64,000 nucleotides of DNA from Eggerthella timonensis. Its GTDB lineage: Bacteria; Actinomycetota; Coriobacteriia; Coriobacteriales; Eggerthellaceae. The stretch covers positions 2,838,539 through 2,902,538 of the forward strand of contig NZ_FXXA01000002.1 of the NCBI RefSeq assembly GCF_900184265.1, in the 5' to 3' direction. The notes beneath the pieces were generated by a model. That model was not told the origin of the DNA. It did no database searches and worked only from the letters and a program-made list of their open reading frames with translations. The position numbers and the translations under genes are program-made. Each line of letters opens with the position of its first letter. Positions within the stretch are counted from its first letter, which is position 1. Shown one piece after another: positions 18,908 through 27,901 of this stretch.

Positions 18908-20140
18908 ATGCATCACACGAACACCGCTCACACCGACGAGGCTCCCTCGACCGAAGGGGGCGCCGCCCCCACGCGCACCCTGTACCTGGCCGGGGGATGC
19001 TTCTGGGGGCTCGAAGCCTACCTGAAGCGGCTGCCGGGCGTGCGCGGCACCGTGGTGGGATACGCGAACGGCTCCACCGAGAACCCCAGCTACCACGACG
19101 TATGCCGCTGGAACACGGGGCACGCCGAGACCGTGGCCGTGACCTACGACCCGCGCGTCCTTCCCACCGACGTGCTGCTCGACGCGTTCTTCGAGGCCAT
19201 CGACCCGACGACGCTCGACCGCCAGGGCAATGACCGCGGCACGCAGTACCGGTCGGGCATCTACTGGACCGACGAAGCCGACCTGCCCGCCATCGAGGCG
19301 TCGCTGCTGCGCCAGCAGGCGCGCTACACGAGCCCCATCGTCACCGAGGTCGAACCGCTCGACGGCTTCTACCCCGCCGAAGAGTACCACCAGAACTACC
19401 TCGACAAGAATCCGGGCGGCTACTGCCACATCAACGTCCGCGACGCCGACGCGTTCGCCGAGCGCATGGGGCTCGTGGAGGGCCGGCCGTGCGTCCAGGT
19501 GGACGGGCTGTGCGAGCCGAGCGCCCCGCACGAAGACGCCCCGACGCGCCTCGTGGAGCGCGAGGACATCCCCACGCCTTCGGTGTCGATGCGCGCGGAC
19601 CGCCCGCACGGCGGAAGCGACGACGCGGATGCCCCGGCCAGCGGCGGCGCCGATGTGGACGCGCTGATCCGGGAAGCCGGCTACGCCGCCCCCTCCGACG
19701 ACGAGCTGCGCCGCTCCTTGACGGCCGACCAGTATCGCGTGACGCGGATGAACGCCACCGAGCCGCCGTTTCGAAACGTCTACGACCGCACGTTCGATCC
19801 CGGCATCTACGTGGACGTGACCAGCGGCGAGCCGCTGTTCGCCTCGGCGGACAAGTTCGACGCGGGATGCGGCTGGCCCGCGTTCTCGCGCCCCATCGCG
19901 CGCGACGTGGTCACCGAGCACCTCGACCGCTCCTTGGGCACCTACCGCACGGAAGTCCGCAGCCGCGCAGGCGACGCGCACCTCGGCCACGTGTTCACCG
20001 ACGGTCCCGCCGAGGCGGGCGGCCTGCGCTACTGTATCAATAGCGCGGCCCTGCGCTTCGTGCCGTACTCCCACATGGACGAGGAGGGCTACGGCTACCT
20101 CAAGCCGCTCGTCGAGCAGGAGCTCTCCCGCGCTCGCTGA
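18908..20140 (+). CDS. msrAB: bifunctional methionine sulfoxide reductase MsrA-MsrB
   Basis: The product is 410 aa. The MsrA domain occupies about residues 22-190 with the active-site [10 protein letters not shown]; MsrB occupies about residues 250-400 with [11 protein letters not shown] and the catalytic RYCIN. A linker of about 50 residues, rich in Asp and Ala, joins them. Together they reduce both S- and R-methionine sulfoxide. The MsrB part lacks the paired CxxC zinc motifs of some relatives. The start at 18908 has GAAAGGACCGGGC upstream. The gene is divergent from trxB, so oxidant defence genes are paired. Confidence 0.95.
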   Translation: MHHTNTAHTDEAPSTEGGAAPTRTLYLAGGCFWGLEAYLKRLPGVRGTVVGYANGSTENPSYHDVCRWNTGHAETVAVTYDPRVLPTDVLLDAFFEAIDPTTLDRQGNDRGTQYRSGIYWTDEADLPAIEASLLRQQARYTSPIVTEVEPLDGFYPAEEYHQNYLDKNPGGYCHINVRDADAFAERMGLVEGRPCVQVDGLCEPSAPHEDAPTRLVEREDIPTPSVSMRADRPHGGSDDADAPASGGADVDALIREAGYAAPSDDELRRSLTADQYRVTRMNATEPPFRNVYDRTFDPGIYVDVTSGEPLFASADKFDAGCGWPAFSRPIARDVVTEHLDRSLGTYRTEVRSRAGDAHLGHVFTDGPAEAGGLRYCINSAALRFVPYSHMDEEGYGYLKPLVEQELSRAR

Positions 20141-20203
20141 GCGCGATTGCGGGGCACGGCATGCGGAGTGCGGGGGTCGCCAGCGGCAGCTGCGATCCCA
20201 TCG

Positions 20204-20361
20204 GCGAAACCTGGCAAGTTCGAGCCGATATGCGAGCGATTTCGGGGCGGGCATATCCCCCAAACGTCCTAACGTTTGCATATCCCCAGGTCGCGCACTC
20301 GATTCGCTTCGCTATCCTCGCGTAAGGATAGCCATATCGTCCCGAACTTGCCGGATTTTGC
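20204..20361. repeat. long inverted-repeat element, type B (copy 1)
   Basis: Imperfect 29-base arms at 20204-20232 and 20333-20361 share GGCAAGTTCG...CGATATG in inverse orientation. Inside are two more copies of GCATATCCCC and a small AAACGT/ACGTTT hairpin. A second copy of the family lies at 63354-63522. It fills the 324-base gap between msrAB and the MATE gene. Confidence 0.75.
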
Positions 20362-20464
20362 GGCGGCACCGTCATGGCGGCGCCGTCGTGGCGCGTCGTC
20401 GCACCGCCGCGTCGCCGCACCGCACGATACCGCGCCCCGACAAGAGCCTTCGTGGCCCGCGCCG

Positions 20465-21808
20465 CTAGCAGGCCTCGCCCGCCGCGGGCTCCAACGCGCC
20501 CTCCGCGCGGCGCGTCCGATGCCGGTAGTGCAGCAACGCGCCCGCCGCCGCCGACAGCACCATCTGCACGATGGTCACCGACAGCCAGATGCCGTCGAGC
20601 CCGAACAGATACGCTGCGCCGAACACGACGAGTACGACGAGCAGCGCCTCGCCGTACACGATGGCGCTCGAAGCCTTCGCATCGTCCACCGCGTAGAAGT
20701 ACGAGGTGGACGCATGGGTGAACCCGTAGAACACGTACGTGGTGGAGAAGATGGGCAGCGCGTAGGCGATGAGCCCGGCCGTCTCGGCCGACGCGCCGAA
20801 CAGCAGCGGCACCTGGTTCCGCAGCAGGTACATGGCCGCGAGCCCCAGCACGCCCAGGCTGATAGTGATCAGGTAGTTCGTGTTGCGGAAGCGCCGCACG
20901 CCGTCGGCGTCGCCCGCTCCGTAGTGCTTGGAGATGAGCGGCTGCGAGCCGTCGCCGACGCCCTGGATGAGCATCTGGATGACGCAGGCGGTGTAGGACA
21001 CCACCGCGTAGGCTGCCAGCGCCTGCTCGCCGCCGTACATCGACAGGTTCACGTTGATGGCCACCACCGTGGCCTCGGGCAGGATGGTCAGGCCGAACGG
21101 CGCGAGCCCCAGCCTGAGCGCATGGAGCGCGATGCGGCGGTCGGGACGCAGGTCCGACCAGGCGATGCGGTTCCTCTTCGCGAGGAAGAAGCCCAGCACC
21201 AGCACGAACGACGACGCCTGCGAGATGACGGTGGCCTCGGCCGCGCCCGCCGTGCCCATGCCCAGCAGGATGACGAACACGTAGTCGAGCGCCACGTTCA
21301 TGAGGCCCGCGAGCACCTGCACGGTCATCGCGTAAGCGACCTTGCCCTGGTTTCGGATGAGCGGCGTGCAGCCGGTCACAAGAATCTGGAACGGCACGCC
21401 CCAGGCGATCACGCTCGTGTACGCCACGGCTTGCGCGAGCGTCTCCCCCTGGCCGCCCAGCAACCTGCAGATCGGCTCGGCGAACGCGAACAGCAGCGCC
21501 ATGATGGGCACGGCGGCGATCGCGAGCATCGTGAGCGTCGTGCCCATGGCGCGCCGGGCCTTCGGCTCGTTTCCCGCCCCGCGCGCGATGGACGAGATCA
21601 CGCCGCCGCCCATGCCGATGCCCGTGCCCACGGCCATGATGAACGCCACGAGCGGGAAGGCCACGTTGATGCCGGCCAAGCCCGCGTCGCCCACCGCGTG
21701 CCCCACGAACACGCCGTCGATGATGCTGTACACGCCGCCCAAGGTGAACGTGATCATCGTCGGGATGATGTACTTCAAATACTCTTTGAGCATGCCTCTG
21801 GTAATCAT
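20465..21808 (-). CDS. MATE-family efflux transporter
   Basis: The product is 447 aa with twelve membrane segments in two repeats. It opens LKEYLKYIIPTMITFTLGGVYSIIDGVFVG, the MATE start, and has GMGGGVISSIARGAGN in the first half. MATE proteins export drugs or metabolites using an H+ or Na+ gradient; the substrate is unknown. It is divergent from a MerR-family gene, and its promoter lies under the MerR operator, so it is probably the regulated target. The start has GGAG about 10 bases upstream. Confidence 0.9.
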   Translation of the reverse strand: MITRGMLKEYLKYIIPTMITFTLGGVYSIIDGVFVGHAVGDAGLAGINVAFPLVAFIMAVGTGIGMGGGVISSIARGAGNEPKARRAMGTTLTMLAIAAVPIMALLFAFAEPICRLLGGQGETLAQAVAYTSVIAWGVPFQILVTGCTPLIRNQGKVAYAMTVQVLAGLMNVALDYVFVILLGMGTAGAAEATVISQASSFVLVLGFFLAKRNRIAWSDLRPDRRIALHALRLGLAPFGLTILPEATVVAINVNLSMYGGEQALAAYAVVSYTACVIQMLIQGVGDGSQPLISKHYGAGDADGVRRFRNTNYLITISLGVLGLAAMYLLRNQVPLLFGASAETAGLIAYALPIFSTTYVFYGFTHASTSYFYAVDDAKASSAIVYGEALLVVLVVFGAAYLFGLDGIWLSVTIVQMVLSAAAGALLHYRHRTRRAEGALEPAAGEAC

Positions 21809-21855
21809 GTTGCGTCACTCCGCTATGCGATTTGCTGAGATTTTTTCCGCATGGT

Positions 21856-21886
21856 ACTCTAAACCTTAAAGCTACTTGAAGGTAAA
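21856..21886 (-). promoter_or_regulatory. MerR-type promoter and operator of the MATE gene
   Basis: On the minus strand, -35 TTTACC and -10 TAGAGT are separated by 19 bases, the long spacer characteristic of MerR-activated promoters. The spacer holds the near-palindrome CCTTCAAGTAGCTTTAAGG (21864-21882), similar to MerR/SoxR-family sites. The merR gene starts 56 bases away in the opposite direction. Confidence 0.8.
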
Positions 21887-21941
21887 GCCCGCATTTCACA
21901 GGATTCGCCGAATCTTCAGACGATCGCGAAGGAGCGCGCCC

Positions 21942-22697
21942 ATGGGAACGCCACGCCTCTACGACATCAAGGATGCGGCCCGCTATCTGGGGATCGCCGC
22001 CTCGACGCTGCGCTATTGGGAAAGCGCGGGGCTCGTGCAGGCAGGGCGCGACGCGGCCAACGGCTACCGTCGATACTCGCTGCACGACCTCATCGAGGCG
22101 AGCGAGATCGCGTTCTACCGCGAGCTGGGCGTGCCGGTGAAGGAGCTGCGGGGCTACCGGGCGCTGTCGGCGCGCGGCTTGGACGAGGCGCTCGCCCGCA
22201 CCGAGGACGACGTGGAGCGGCGCATCGCCGAGCTCGAGGCCACGCGCGACCGCCTCGCCCGCCAGCGCGCGCTCAATGCGGCCGCCGGCGAGCTCGAGCG
22301 CGCCGGCATGCGCCCGGGCGCCCCCGCCATCCGCAGCCTGAGCGCCATCGACTACGAAGCAACCGCGCCCTGGAAGCTGCTCGTCGAGGAGCCGTGGCGC
22401 TACGGCGTGCTCGTGTTCGCGAGCGACCCGCACGAAGTGCGCGAATCGGTGGTGGAGGCGCAGGCGGGCGAAGGCGCCGTGCTATGGCGGCGCACCGACG
22501 CGCACGACGAGGCCGCGTGCCGGGAATGCCTGCTCAAAGTGTCGCCCACGGCGCTCGGCAGCAACGCCCCCGCGCTGTTCGCCGAAGCGGCGCGCCAAGG
22601 CATCGAACCGTACGCGGTGGTGGGCAGCTACCTGCTCACGGCATCGGACGACACGGGGCGCTGGGATTATCACCGAGCCTGGGTGGTGGGAAAATAG
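21942..22697 (+). CDS. MerR-family transcriptional regulator
   Basis: The product is 251 aa. The N-terminal winged helix (YDIKDAARYLGIAASTLRYWESAGL...NGYRRY) is followed by a coiled-coil dimer helix at about residues 75-125. The C-terminal part of about 120 residues has no metal-binding cysteine pattern and resembles an effector-binding domain for an organic ligand. It has AAGGAGCGCG before the ATG. The divergent MATE gene with a 19-bp spacer promoter is its probable target. Confidence 0.9.
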   Translation: MGTPRLYDIKDAARYLGIAASTLRYWESAGLVQAGRDAANGYRRYSLHDLIEASEIAFYRELGVPVKELRGYRALSARGLDEALARTEDDVERRIAELEATRDRLARQRALNAAAGELERAGMRPGAPAIRSLSAIDYEATAPWKLLVEEPWRYGVLVFASDPHEVRESVVEAQAGEGAVLWRRTDAHDEAACRECLLKVSPTALGSNAPALFAEAARQGIEPYAVVGSYLLTASDDTGRWDYHRAWVVGK

Positions 22698-22732
22698 AGC
22701 GTGATCAAAAGCCTGTTTTCCGCTATTATAAT

Positions 22733-24079
22733 GTGCGGTTGGACCTCTACGAAGGAGACCCCTCGGCTGACGAATCGACATCGCAGCTCACTCGAAGAGC
22801 ATTTCTCGCACTCGGCGGCTGCACGCTTGCGCTCGGATGCGCGTCCAGCCTGCTCGGCTGCTCGTCGAACGCGCCCATCATCATCGACGACGTCGACGAG
22901 GCGGACGCCGACGTGAGCCTCACCTTCTTCGGCTTCAAGTACGAACCCCTCAACGTGGAGGCCATCGAGGTCATCATGCGCCAGTACATGGACGAGCATC
23001 GCCGCGTCTCCATCATGTACGAGGGCATCAAGAGCCGCCCGTACTTCGAAGCGCTCGGCAAGCGGCTCGCCTCGGGCAACGGCGACGACGTGTTCATGGT
23101 CGATCACGACACCACGCTCGCGTTCTCCGAAACCGGCTACCTGGCCGACCTCTCCGACCTCCCCACGCTGACGTCGTTCAGCGCCTTCGCGCTCGGACAG
23201 ATGCGCGCGGACGGCGCTCCCACCTATGCGCCCACGTCGATCTCGGCGTTCGGCCTGTACTGCAACATGGAGCTGCTCGAGGCGCGCGGCATCGCCGTGC
23301 CGACGACGTTCGACGCGTTTTTGGACGCGTGCGCGACGTTCGCCGACGAGGGCATCCTCCCCATCGTGGCGAACAACGACATCTCGCTCAAAACGTTCGC
23401 CATCGCCCGCGGCCTTGCAAGCGCGTACGCCGAAGACGACGCGGCCAGCGCCATCGCCGCTTTCGACGAGAATGCTCCCGCGCTCGCCGCCCAGCTGCGC
23501 ACGGGGTTCGACGCCGTCGAAGAGCTCGTCTCGCGCGGTTTCGTGGACGCCGAGCTGGCCCGCGGAACCGAGAAGACCTCCGACGACCTGGAACAGTTCG
23601 CCGCCGGCGCCTCCCCCTTCATGCTGACGGGCGCCTGGGCCTCGGCCCGCATGCACGATCGCGCGCCCGAGCTCTCCTACGAGGTGCACCCGCTGCCCGC
23701 GCTCGACGACCGGCCGGCGCTCGTCGTGAACGTCGACACCCGCGTCAGCGTCAACGCGCGCAGCCCGCACCTGGCCGAAGCCAAGGAGTTCGTCGCGTTC
23801 CTCACGCAGCCCGCCGCGGTGGAGCGTTTCGCGAACAGCCAATGCTCGTTCAGCCCGCTCGAAGGCAATGCCGCGCCCGACGACGAGGCGCTCGAGCCGC
23901 TGGCCCGCGCCTTCGCCGACGGGAGGACCATCATCGGCTCGGATGACAATCTGCACTACCCCATCTGGGAAGACGTGCGGACATGCATCATGTCCATGCT
24001 CGAAGGCGCGAGCGCGGCGGAAGCGGAAGAGCAGCTGCTCGGCCTGCTGAAGGCCGCGAAGGAAGGGCGTGCCGCATGA
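22733..24079 (+). CDS. ABC-type extracellular solute-binding lipoprotein (family 1)
   Basis: The product is about 448 aa. A signal segment with twin arginines (LTRRAFLALGG) leads to a lipobox-like LLGC. The mature part is a type-1 solute-binding fold. No permease or ATPase gene is nearby. Its stop overlaps the next start as ATGA, coupling it to a GGDEF/EAL membrane protein, so it may serve as a ligand sensor rather than an importer subunit. The start is uncertain: the frame has no ATG near the signal. GTG at 22733 or TTG at 22739 lies directly after a TATAAT box (22727-22732), and the AAGGAG at 22752 has no usable start after it. Confidence 0.8.
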   Translation: MRLDLYEGDPSADESTSQLTRRAFLALGGCTLALGCASSLLGCSSNAPIIIDDVDEADADVSLTFFGFKYEPLNVEAIEVIMRQYMDEHRRVSIMYEGIKSRPYFEALGKRLASGNGDDVFMVDHDTTLAFSETGYLADLSDLPTLTSFSAFALGQMRADGAPTYAPTSISAFGLYCNMELLEARGIAVPTTFDAFLDACATFADEGILPIVANNDISLKTFAIARGLASAYAEDDAASAIAAFDENAPALAAQLRTGFDAVEELVSRGFVDAELARGTEKTSDDLEQFAAGASPFMLTGAWASARMHDRAPELSYEVHPLPALDDRPALVVNVDTRVSVNARSPHLAEAKEFVAFLTQPAAVERFANSQCSFSPLEGNAAPDDEALEPLARAFADGRTIIGSDDNLHYPIWEDVRTCIMSMLEGASAAEAEEQLLGLLKAAKEGRAA

Positions 24080-26322
24080 AGGGCCGCGCGCGGATCACCG
24101 CGCTCACCCTCGCCGTCGGGTTGCTCATCGTAGCTGGGTCGGGGCTGTTCTCGTCCTTCGTGTACGACTCGCTGTGGAAGCAGTCGGTCACCGACGCGCT
24201 CGAGGTAACCGTGCAGGGCCAGAACGCCCTCGACACGTTCTTCGAGAAGGACCTCGACACGCTCGACCTGTTCGCCGACGAGCTGGAAAGCCAAAGCTCC
24301 GACGACCTCGCGCGTATCGACGAGAAGGTGGCGCTGTTCGACCACAACGACGAAGGCGCCACGTATTTGTGCGTGAACCTCGACACCGGCCGGGTCGTGC
24401 GCTCGAGCACCGCAGACCGCGAGACGTTCATCACCGACGAGCAGATCGCCGAGATCGGCCAGCATAGCGACCGCAACGTCATCAGCCCGTTCCTCGACGA
24501 GGCGACCGGGGTCAACATGGTGGGAGTGTACGAGAAGATCACGTTCGCAGACGGCACCCCCGGGCTCGTGCGCAAGGCGCGCCCGCTGCAGGACGTGGCC
24601 GACCGCTACGCGCTGTCGTTCTACGAGAACGCCGGGTTCGCCTACGTGGTCGACCAGGAGGGCGACATCGTCATCCGCTCGTCGCATCGCAACAGCAACC
24701 GCACCATCGCGAACATATACGACCTCGTCGACCACGAAGGCAACGATGCATCGGCGATCGCGACGTTCCGCGGGGCGCTCGAGGAAAACCGCCAGGGCGT
24801 GGCGAAGTTCACGTACCTCGACAGCGAGTACGTGTTCTGCTTCACCCCGCTCGCAAGCACCGACGGCTGGGACCTCGTGTCCGTCATTCCCAACGACGTG
24901 CTCATGGAACAGGCGAACGTCGTGCTGCAGGCCACGTTCGCGCTGTGCGCGGTCATCATCGTGGGGCTGCTCGTCATCCTCGTCGTGTACTGGCGCTCGA
25001 GCAGCGCGCACCGCAAGCAGATCGAGCAGCTGGCCTACTTCGACCAGCTGACGGGGCTCGCGAGCAGCGCCAAGTTCGAGCTGGACGGCTCCCGCCTGCT
25101 GCAAGGGGCGCGCGAGCGCGCGCAGCGCCGCGGCGCCGACGCAGAAGGGGTGGCCGTGGCCTACCTCAACATCGTGGATTTCAAGCTGGTGAACGACCTC
25201 GACGGCTACCAGCGCGGAGACGAGGTGCTGCGCGAGCTGAGCGCCATCCTGCGAAACGCGTGCGCCGACGGCATCGCCTGCCGCTCGACGGCCGACCACT
25301 TCCTGCTCATGTTCCCGTACGCGTCGCGCGACGACGCGGCGCAGCGCTGCGAACGCATCGTCGAGACCGCCCGCGGCATCGTCGCGGCGGGCAAGCCCCT
25401 CGCCCTGCATGTCGGCATCTGCTGCTCGGAGGACGCTCCCGACGTCACCTCGGTCACCGAGCTCACCGACCGCGCCCGCATCGCCAAGACCGAAGGCCGC
25501 CGCGCGGGCACGAACGTCTGCCTGTTCAGCGCGTCCATGCGCGACGACATGCTGCGCCGAGCCGATCTCGAGCGCACGATGGAGGCCGCCCTTGCAAACG
25601 GCGAGTTCTTCCCGCTCATCCAGCCGAAGTTCAACGTCGACGGCACGCGCGTGCTGGGCGGCGAGGCGCTCGTGCGGTGGAACCGTCCCGGCGAGGGCAT
25701 CGTGAGCCCCGCCGAGTTCGTCCCCCTGTTCGAGCAGAACGGGTTCATCGTGCGCATCGACGAGTACATGTTCGAGCGCGTGTGCCAGGCGCAGCGCGAG
25801 CGCCTCGACGCGGGGCTTCCCGTCGTGCCCGTGTCGGTGAACGTGTCGCGGGTGCACCTGCACCGCAGCTCGTTCGTGCCCACCTACGTGCGCATCAAGA
25901 ACGCGTACCGCATCCCCGACGAGCTGGCCGAGCTCGAGCTGACCGAGAGCATGGTGCTCGAGGACCTCGACGCCGCCGTCGCCATCATCGACGAGCTGCG
26001 CCAGGCGGGCTTTCGTTGCTCCATCGACGACTTCGGCTCGGGCCAGTCGTCGCTCAACGCGCTGAAGGAGCTGCCCGCCGACGAGCTCAAGCTCGACCGC
26101 GCGTTCCTGTTCGAGCGCGACCACTCCGAAAAGGAGGAGGTCATCGTGCGCACGGTCATCGACATGGCGGGAAAGCTCGATATGAAGACGGTCATGGAGG
26201 GCGTGGAAACCCAGGAGCAGCTCGCGTTCATCAAGACCACCTCGTGCGACATGATCCAAGGCTTCGTGTTCTCACGGCCCGTCCCGTTGGACGACTTCAA
26301 CCGCCTGCTCGGCGAAGGATAG
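24076..26322 (+). CDS. membrane c-di-GMP phosphodiesterase, dCache-GGDEF(degenerate)-EAL
   Basis: The product is 748 aa. Membrane segments at about residues 7-29 and 283-305 enclose an extracellular dCache-like sensor. A GGDEF-like domain (about 318-475) lacks the signature: where GG[DE]EF is expected the sequence is TADHF, so cyclase activity is unlikely. The EAL domain (about 495-740) is intact: GGEALVRW, NVSRVHL, LELTESM, IDDFGSGQSSL, KLDRAF and MEGVET. The protein should hydrolyse c-di-GMP in response to an external signal. It overlaps the solute-binding lipoprotein gene as ATGA, suggesting that the lipoprotein presents ligand to the dCache sensor. Confidence 0.9.
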   Translation: MKGRARITALTLAVGLLIVAGSGLFSSFVYDSLWKQSVTDALEVTVQGQNALDTFFEKDLDTLDLFADELESQSSDDLARIDEKVALFDHNDEGATYLCVNLDTGRVVRSSTADRETFITDEQIAEIGQHSDRNVISPFLDEATGVNMVGVYEKITFADGTPGLVRKARPLQDVADRYALSFYENAGFAYVVDQEGDIVIRSSHRNSNRTIANIYDLVDHEGNDASAIATFRGALEENRQGVAKFTYLDSEYVFCFTPLASTDGWDLVSVIPNDVLMEQANVVLQATFALCAVIIVGLLVILVVYWRSSSAHRKQIEQLAYFDQLTGLASSAKFELDGSRLLQGARERAQRRGADAEGVAVAYLNIVDFKLVNDLDGYQRGDEVLRELSAILRNACADGIACRSTADHFLLMFPYASRDDAAQRCERIVETARGIVAAGKPLALHVGICCSEDAPDVTSVTELTDRARIAKTEGRRAGTNVCLFSASMRDDMLRRADLERTMEAALANGEFFPLIQPKFNVDGTRVLGGEALVRWNRPGEGIVSPAEFVPLFEQNGFIVRIDEYMFERVCQAQRERLDAGLPVVPVSVNVSRVHLHRSSFVPTYVRIKNAYRIPDELAELELTESMVLEDLDAAVAIIDELRQAGFRCSIDDFGSGQSSLNALKELPADELKLDRAFLFERDHSEKEEVIVRTVIDMAGKLDMKTVMEGVETQEQLAFIKTTSCDMIQGFVFSRPVPLDDFNRLLGEG

Positions 26323-26325
26323 CGA

Positions 26326-26351
26326 AAAGCCCCGGCACCAGGCCGGGGCTT
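26326..26351. terminator. bidirectional terminator between the EAL gene and trxA
   Basis: AAGCCCCGGC pairs with GCCGGGGCTT across ACCAG. It lies 4 bases after the EAL stop and 30 bases after the convergent trxA stop, serving both. Confidence 0.75.
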
Positions 26352-26380
26352 GCTCGTCGCACGTTCGGTTCGCTGCGGGG

Positions 26381-26689
26381 CTAGCCGATCATCGACAGGA
26401 TGTTCTGCTTCGGCTGCACGCCGACAGCCTGGTTCTTCACTTGGCCGTTCTCGAACACCATGAGCGTGGGCACGCTCATCACGCCGTAGCGCTGCGCGAT
26501 GTCGGGGCTCTGGTCGATGTCGAGCTTGTACACGGCGGCCTTGCCGGCCGTCTCGGTCGCGACCTCGTCGAGCGTGGGGGCGAGCATCTTGCACGGGCCG
26601 CACCACGTGGCGAAGAAGTCGACGAGCACGGGACCCTGCGCGTCGAGCACCTTGGACTGGAATTCAGAAGAAGAAACGACCTCGCTCAT
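26381..26689 (-). CDS. trxA: thioredoxin
   Basis: The product is 102 aa, with the active site FFATWCGPCKMLAP, the cis-Pro loop VMSVPTLMVF and a normal thioredoxin length. It is the general disulfide reductant, recycled by TrxB. The start at 26689 has AAAGGAGG 7 bases upstream, a strong ribosome site; the frame is open upstream for 13 codons but without one. It is monocistronic. Confidence 0.96.
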   Translation of the reverse strand: MSEVVSSSEFQSKVLDAQGPVLVDFFATWCGPCKMLAPTLDEVATETAGKAAVYKLDIDQSPDIAQRYGVMSVPTLMVFENGQVKNQAVGVQPKQNILSMIG

Positions 26690-26974
26690 GTTAAAGCCTC
26701 CTTTGTAGGGGCCGCGCGCATCCCTCACCCGCGGCGGTTCTTGTTCGCATCGTATTGTAAACGCGTTTGCTCAACTGTGCATCAAATTGTTACGGTTCAG
26801 ACCATAAATCTCAATATTCCCGACAATTTCGCTCGGCAAACGGTCGTCGCATGCGGTTTCCTCCACGGTTGCTCCACAGACGGCGGCCTTGTTACGCGAC
26901 GGTCACCCGCGAGCCCGCGACGCGCGGTCGCGCTGCGATATAATCGTGGGCGACGCATAGAAAGGAACCTCCGC

Positions 26975-27901
26975 ATGAGCGCATCGACCGAGCACGCCTC
27001 CTCCCCTTCGGACGCACGTCCCGCCCACACGCCCGCATGGCGCGGCCACGGCACGACGCCAGCGAACCTCGTGCTGGAAGGCGGCGCCATGCGCGGCCAG
27101 TTCACCGCCGGGGTGCTCGACTTCTTCATGGACCAGAAGCTGTTCTGCGAGCGCGTCATCGGCGTGTCGGCGGGCGCGCTGTGCGGCTACAATTACGTGG
27201 CCGGCGAAGACGGGCGCACCTGCTACCTCAACACGAAGTACTGCGACGACTGGCGCTACCTGTCCATGAAGAGCTTCGTGCGCACGGGCAACGCATGCGG
27301 GCGCGAGTTCGCCTTCGACGAGGTGCCCAACCGCCTGGAGCCGTTCGACTACGCGGGCTTCGACGAGTCGCCCATGCAGCTGGTGGCCGTGTCGAGCGAT
27401 CTCGTCACCGGCGAGGCCGACTACCATCCCTTCGCCGACTCCGTCGCCGACCTGCCCTACCTCATCGCCTCGTCGTCCATGCCGCTCGTCAGCCAGATCG
27501 TGGACGTGGACGGCAAGCTTTTGCTCGACGGCGGCACCTGCGACAGCGTGCCCATCGTGTACTCGATGCTGACGGGAGCCGAGAAGCACATCGTCGTGCT
27601 CACCCAGGCAGCCGACTACGTGAAGGGGCCGAACAAGCTCATGGCCATCCTGCGCCAGCGCTACGCCCTGTACCCCCACTACATCGAGCGCCTGCAGCAC
27701 CGCCACTACGATTACAACCGCATCTATCGCGCGCTGCCGCGCATGCACGACGCCGGCCAGCTGTTCCTCATCAGGCCGCCCGAGCCGGTCACCGTGGGCA
27801 GCATGGAGCGCGACGCCGACAAGCTGTTCGCGCTCTACGAGCAAGGCTACGCCGAAGCGGCGCGCACCTGGCCCGCCCTCCAGGCGTACCTGGAGGCTTA
27901 G
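26975..27901 (+). CDS. patatin-like phospholipase
   Basis: The product is 308 aa. After a polar N-terminal stretch of about 28 residues comes the oxyanion motif EGGAMRGQFTAGVLDFF. The nucleophile serine sits in GVSAGAL and the catalytic Asp in DGGTCDS. This is the Ser-Asp dyad of bacterial patatins, which hydrolyse acyl esters of phospholipids or other lipids. It has AAAGGAACC before the ATG. Its stop overlaps the convergent ion-channel gene by 4 bases. Confidence 0.92.
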   Translation: MSASTEHASSPSDARPAHTPAWRGHGTTPANLVLEGGAMRGQFTAGVLDFFMDQKLFCERVIGVSAGALCGYNYVAGEDGRTCYLNTKYCDDWRYLSMKSFVRTGNACGREFAFDEVPNRLEPFDYAGFDESPMQLVAVSSDLVTGEADYHPFADSVADLPYLIASSSMPLVSQIVDVDGKLLLDGGTCDSVPIVYSMLTGAEKHIVVLTQAADYVKGPNKLMAILRQRYALYPHYIERLQHRHYDYNRIYRALPRMHDAGQLFLIRPPEPVTVGSMERDADKLFALYEQGYAEAARTWPALQAYLEA

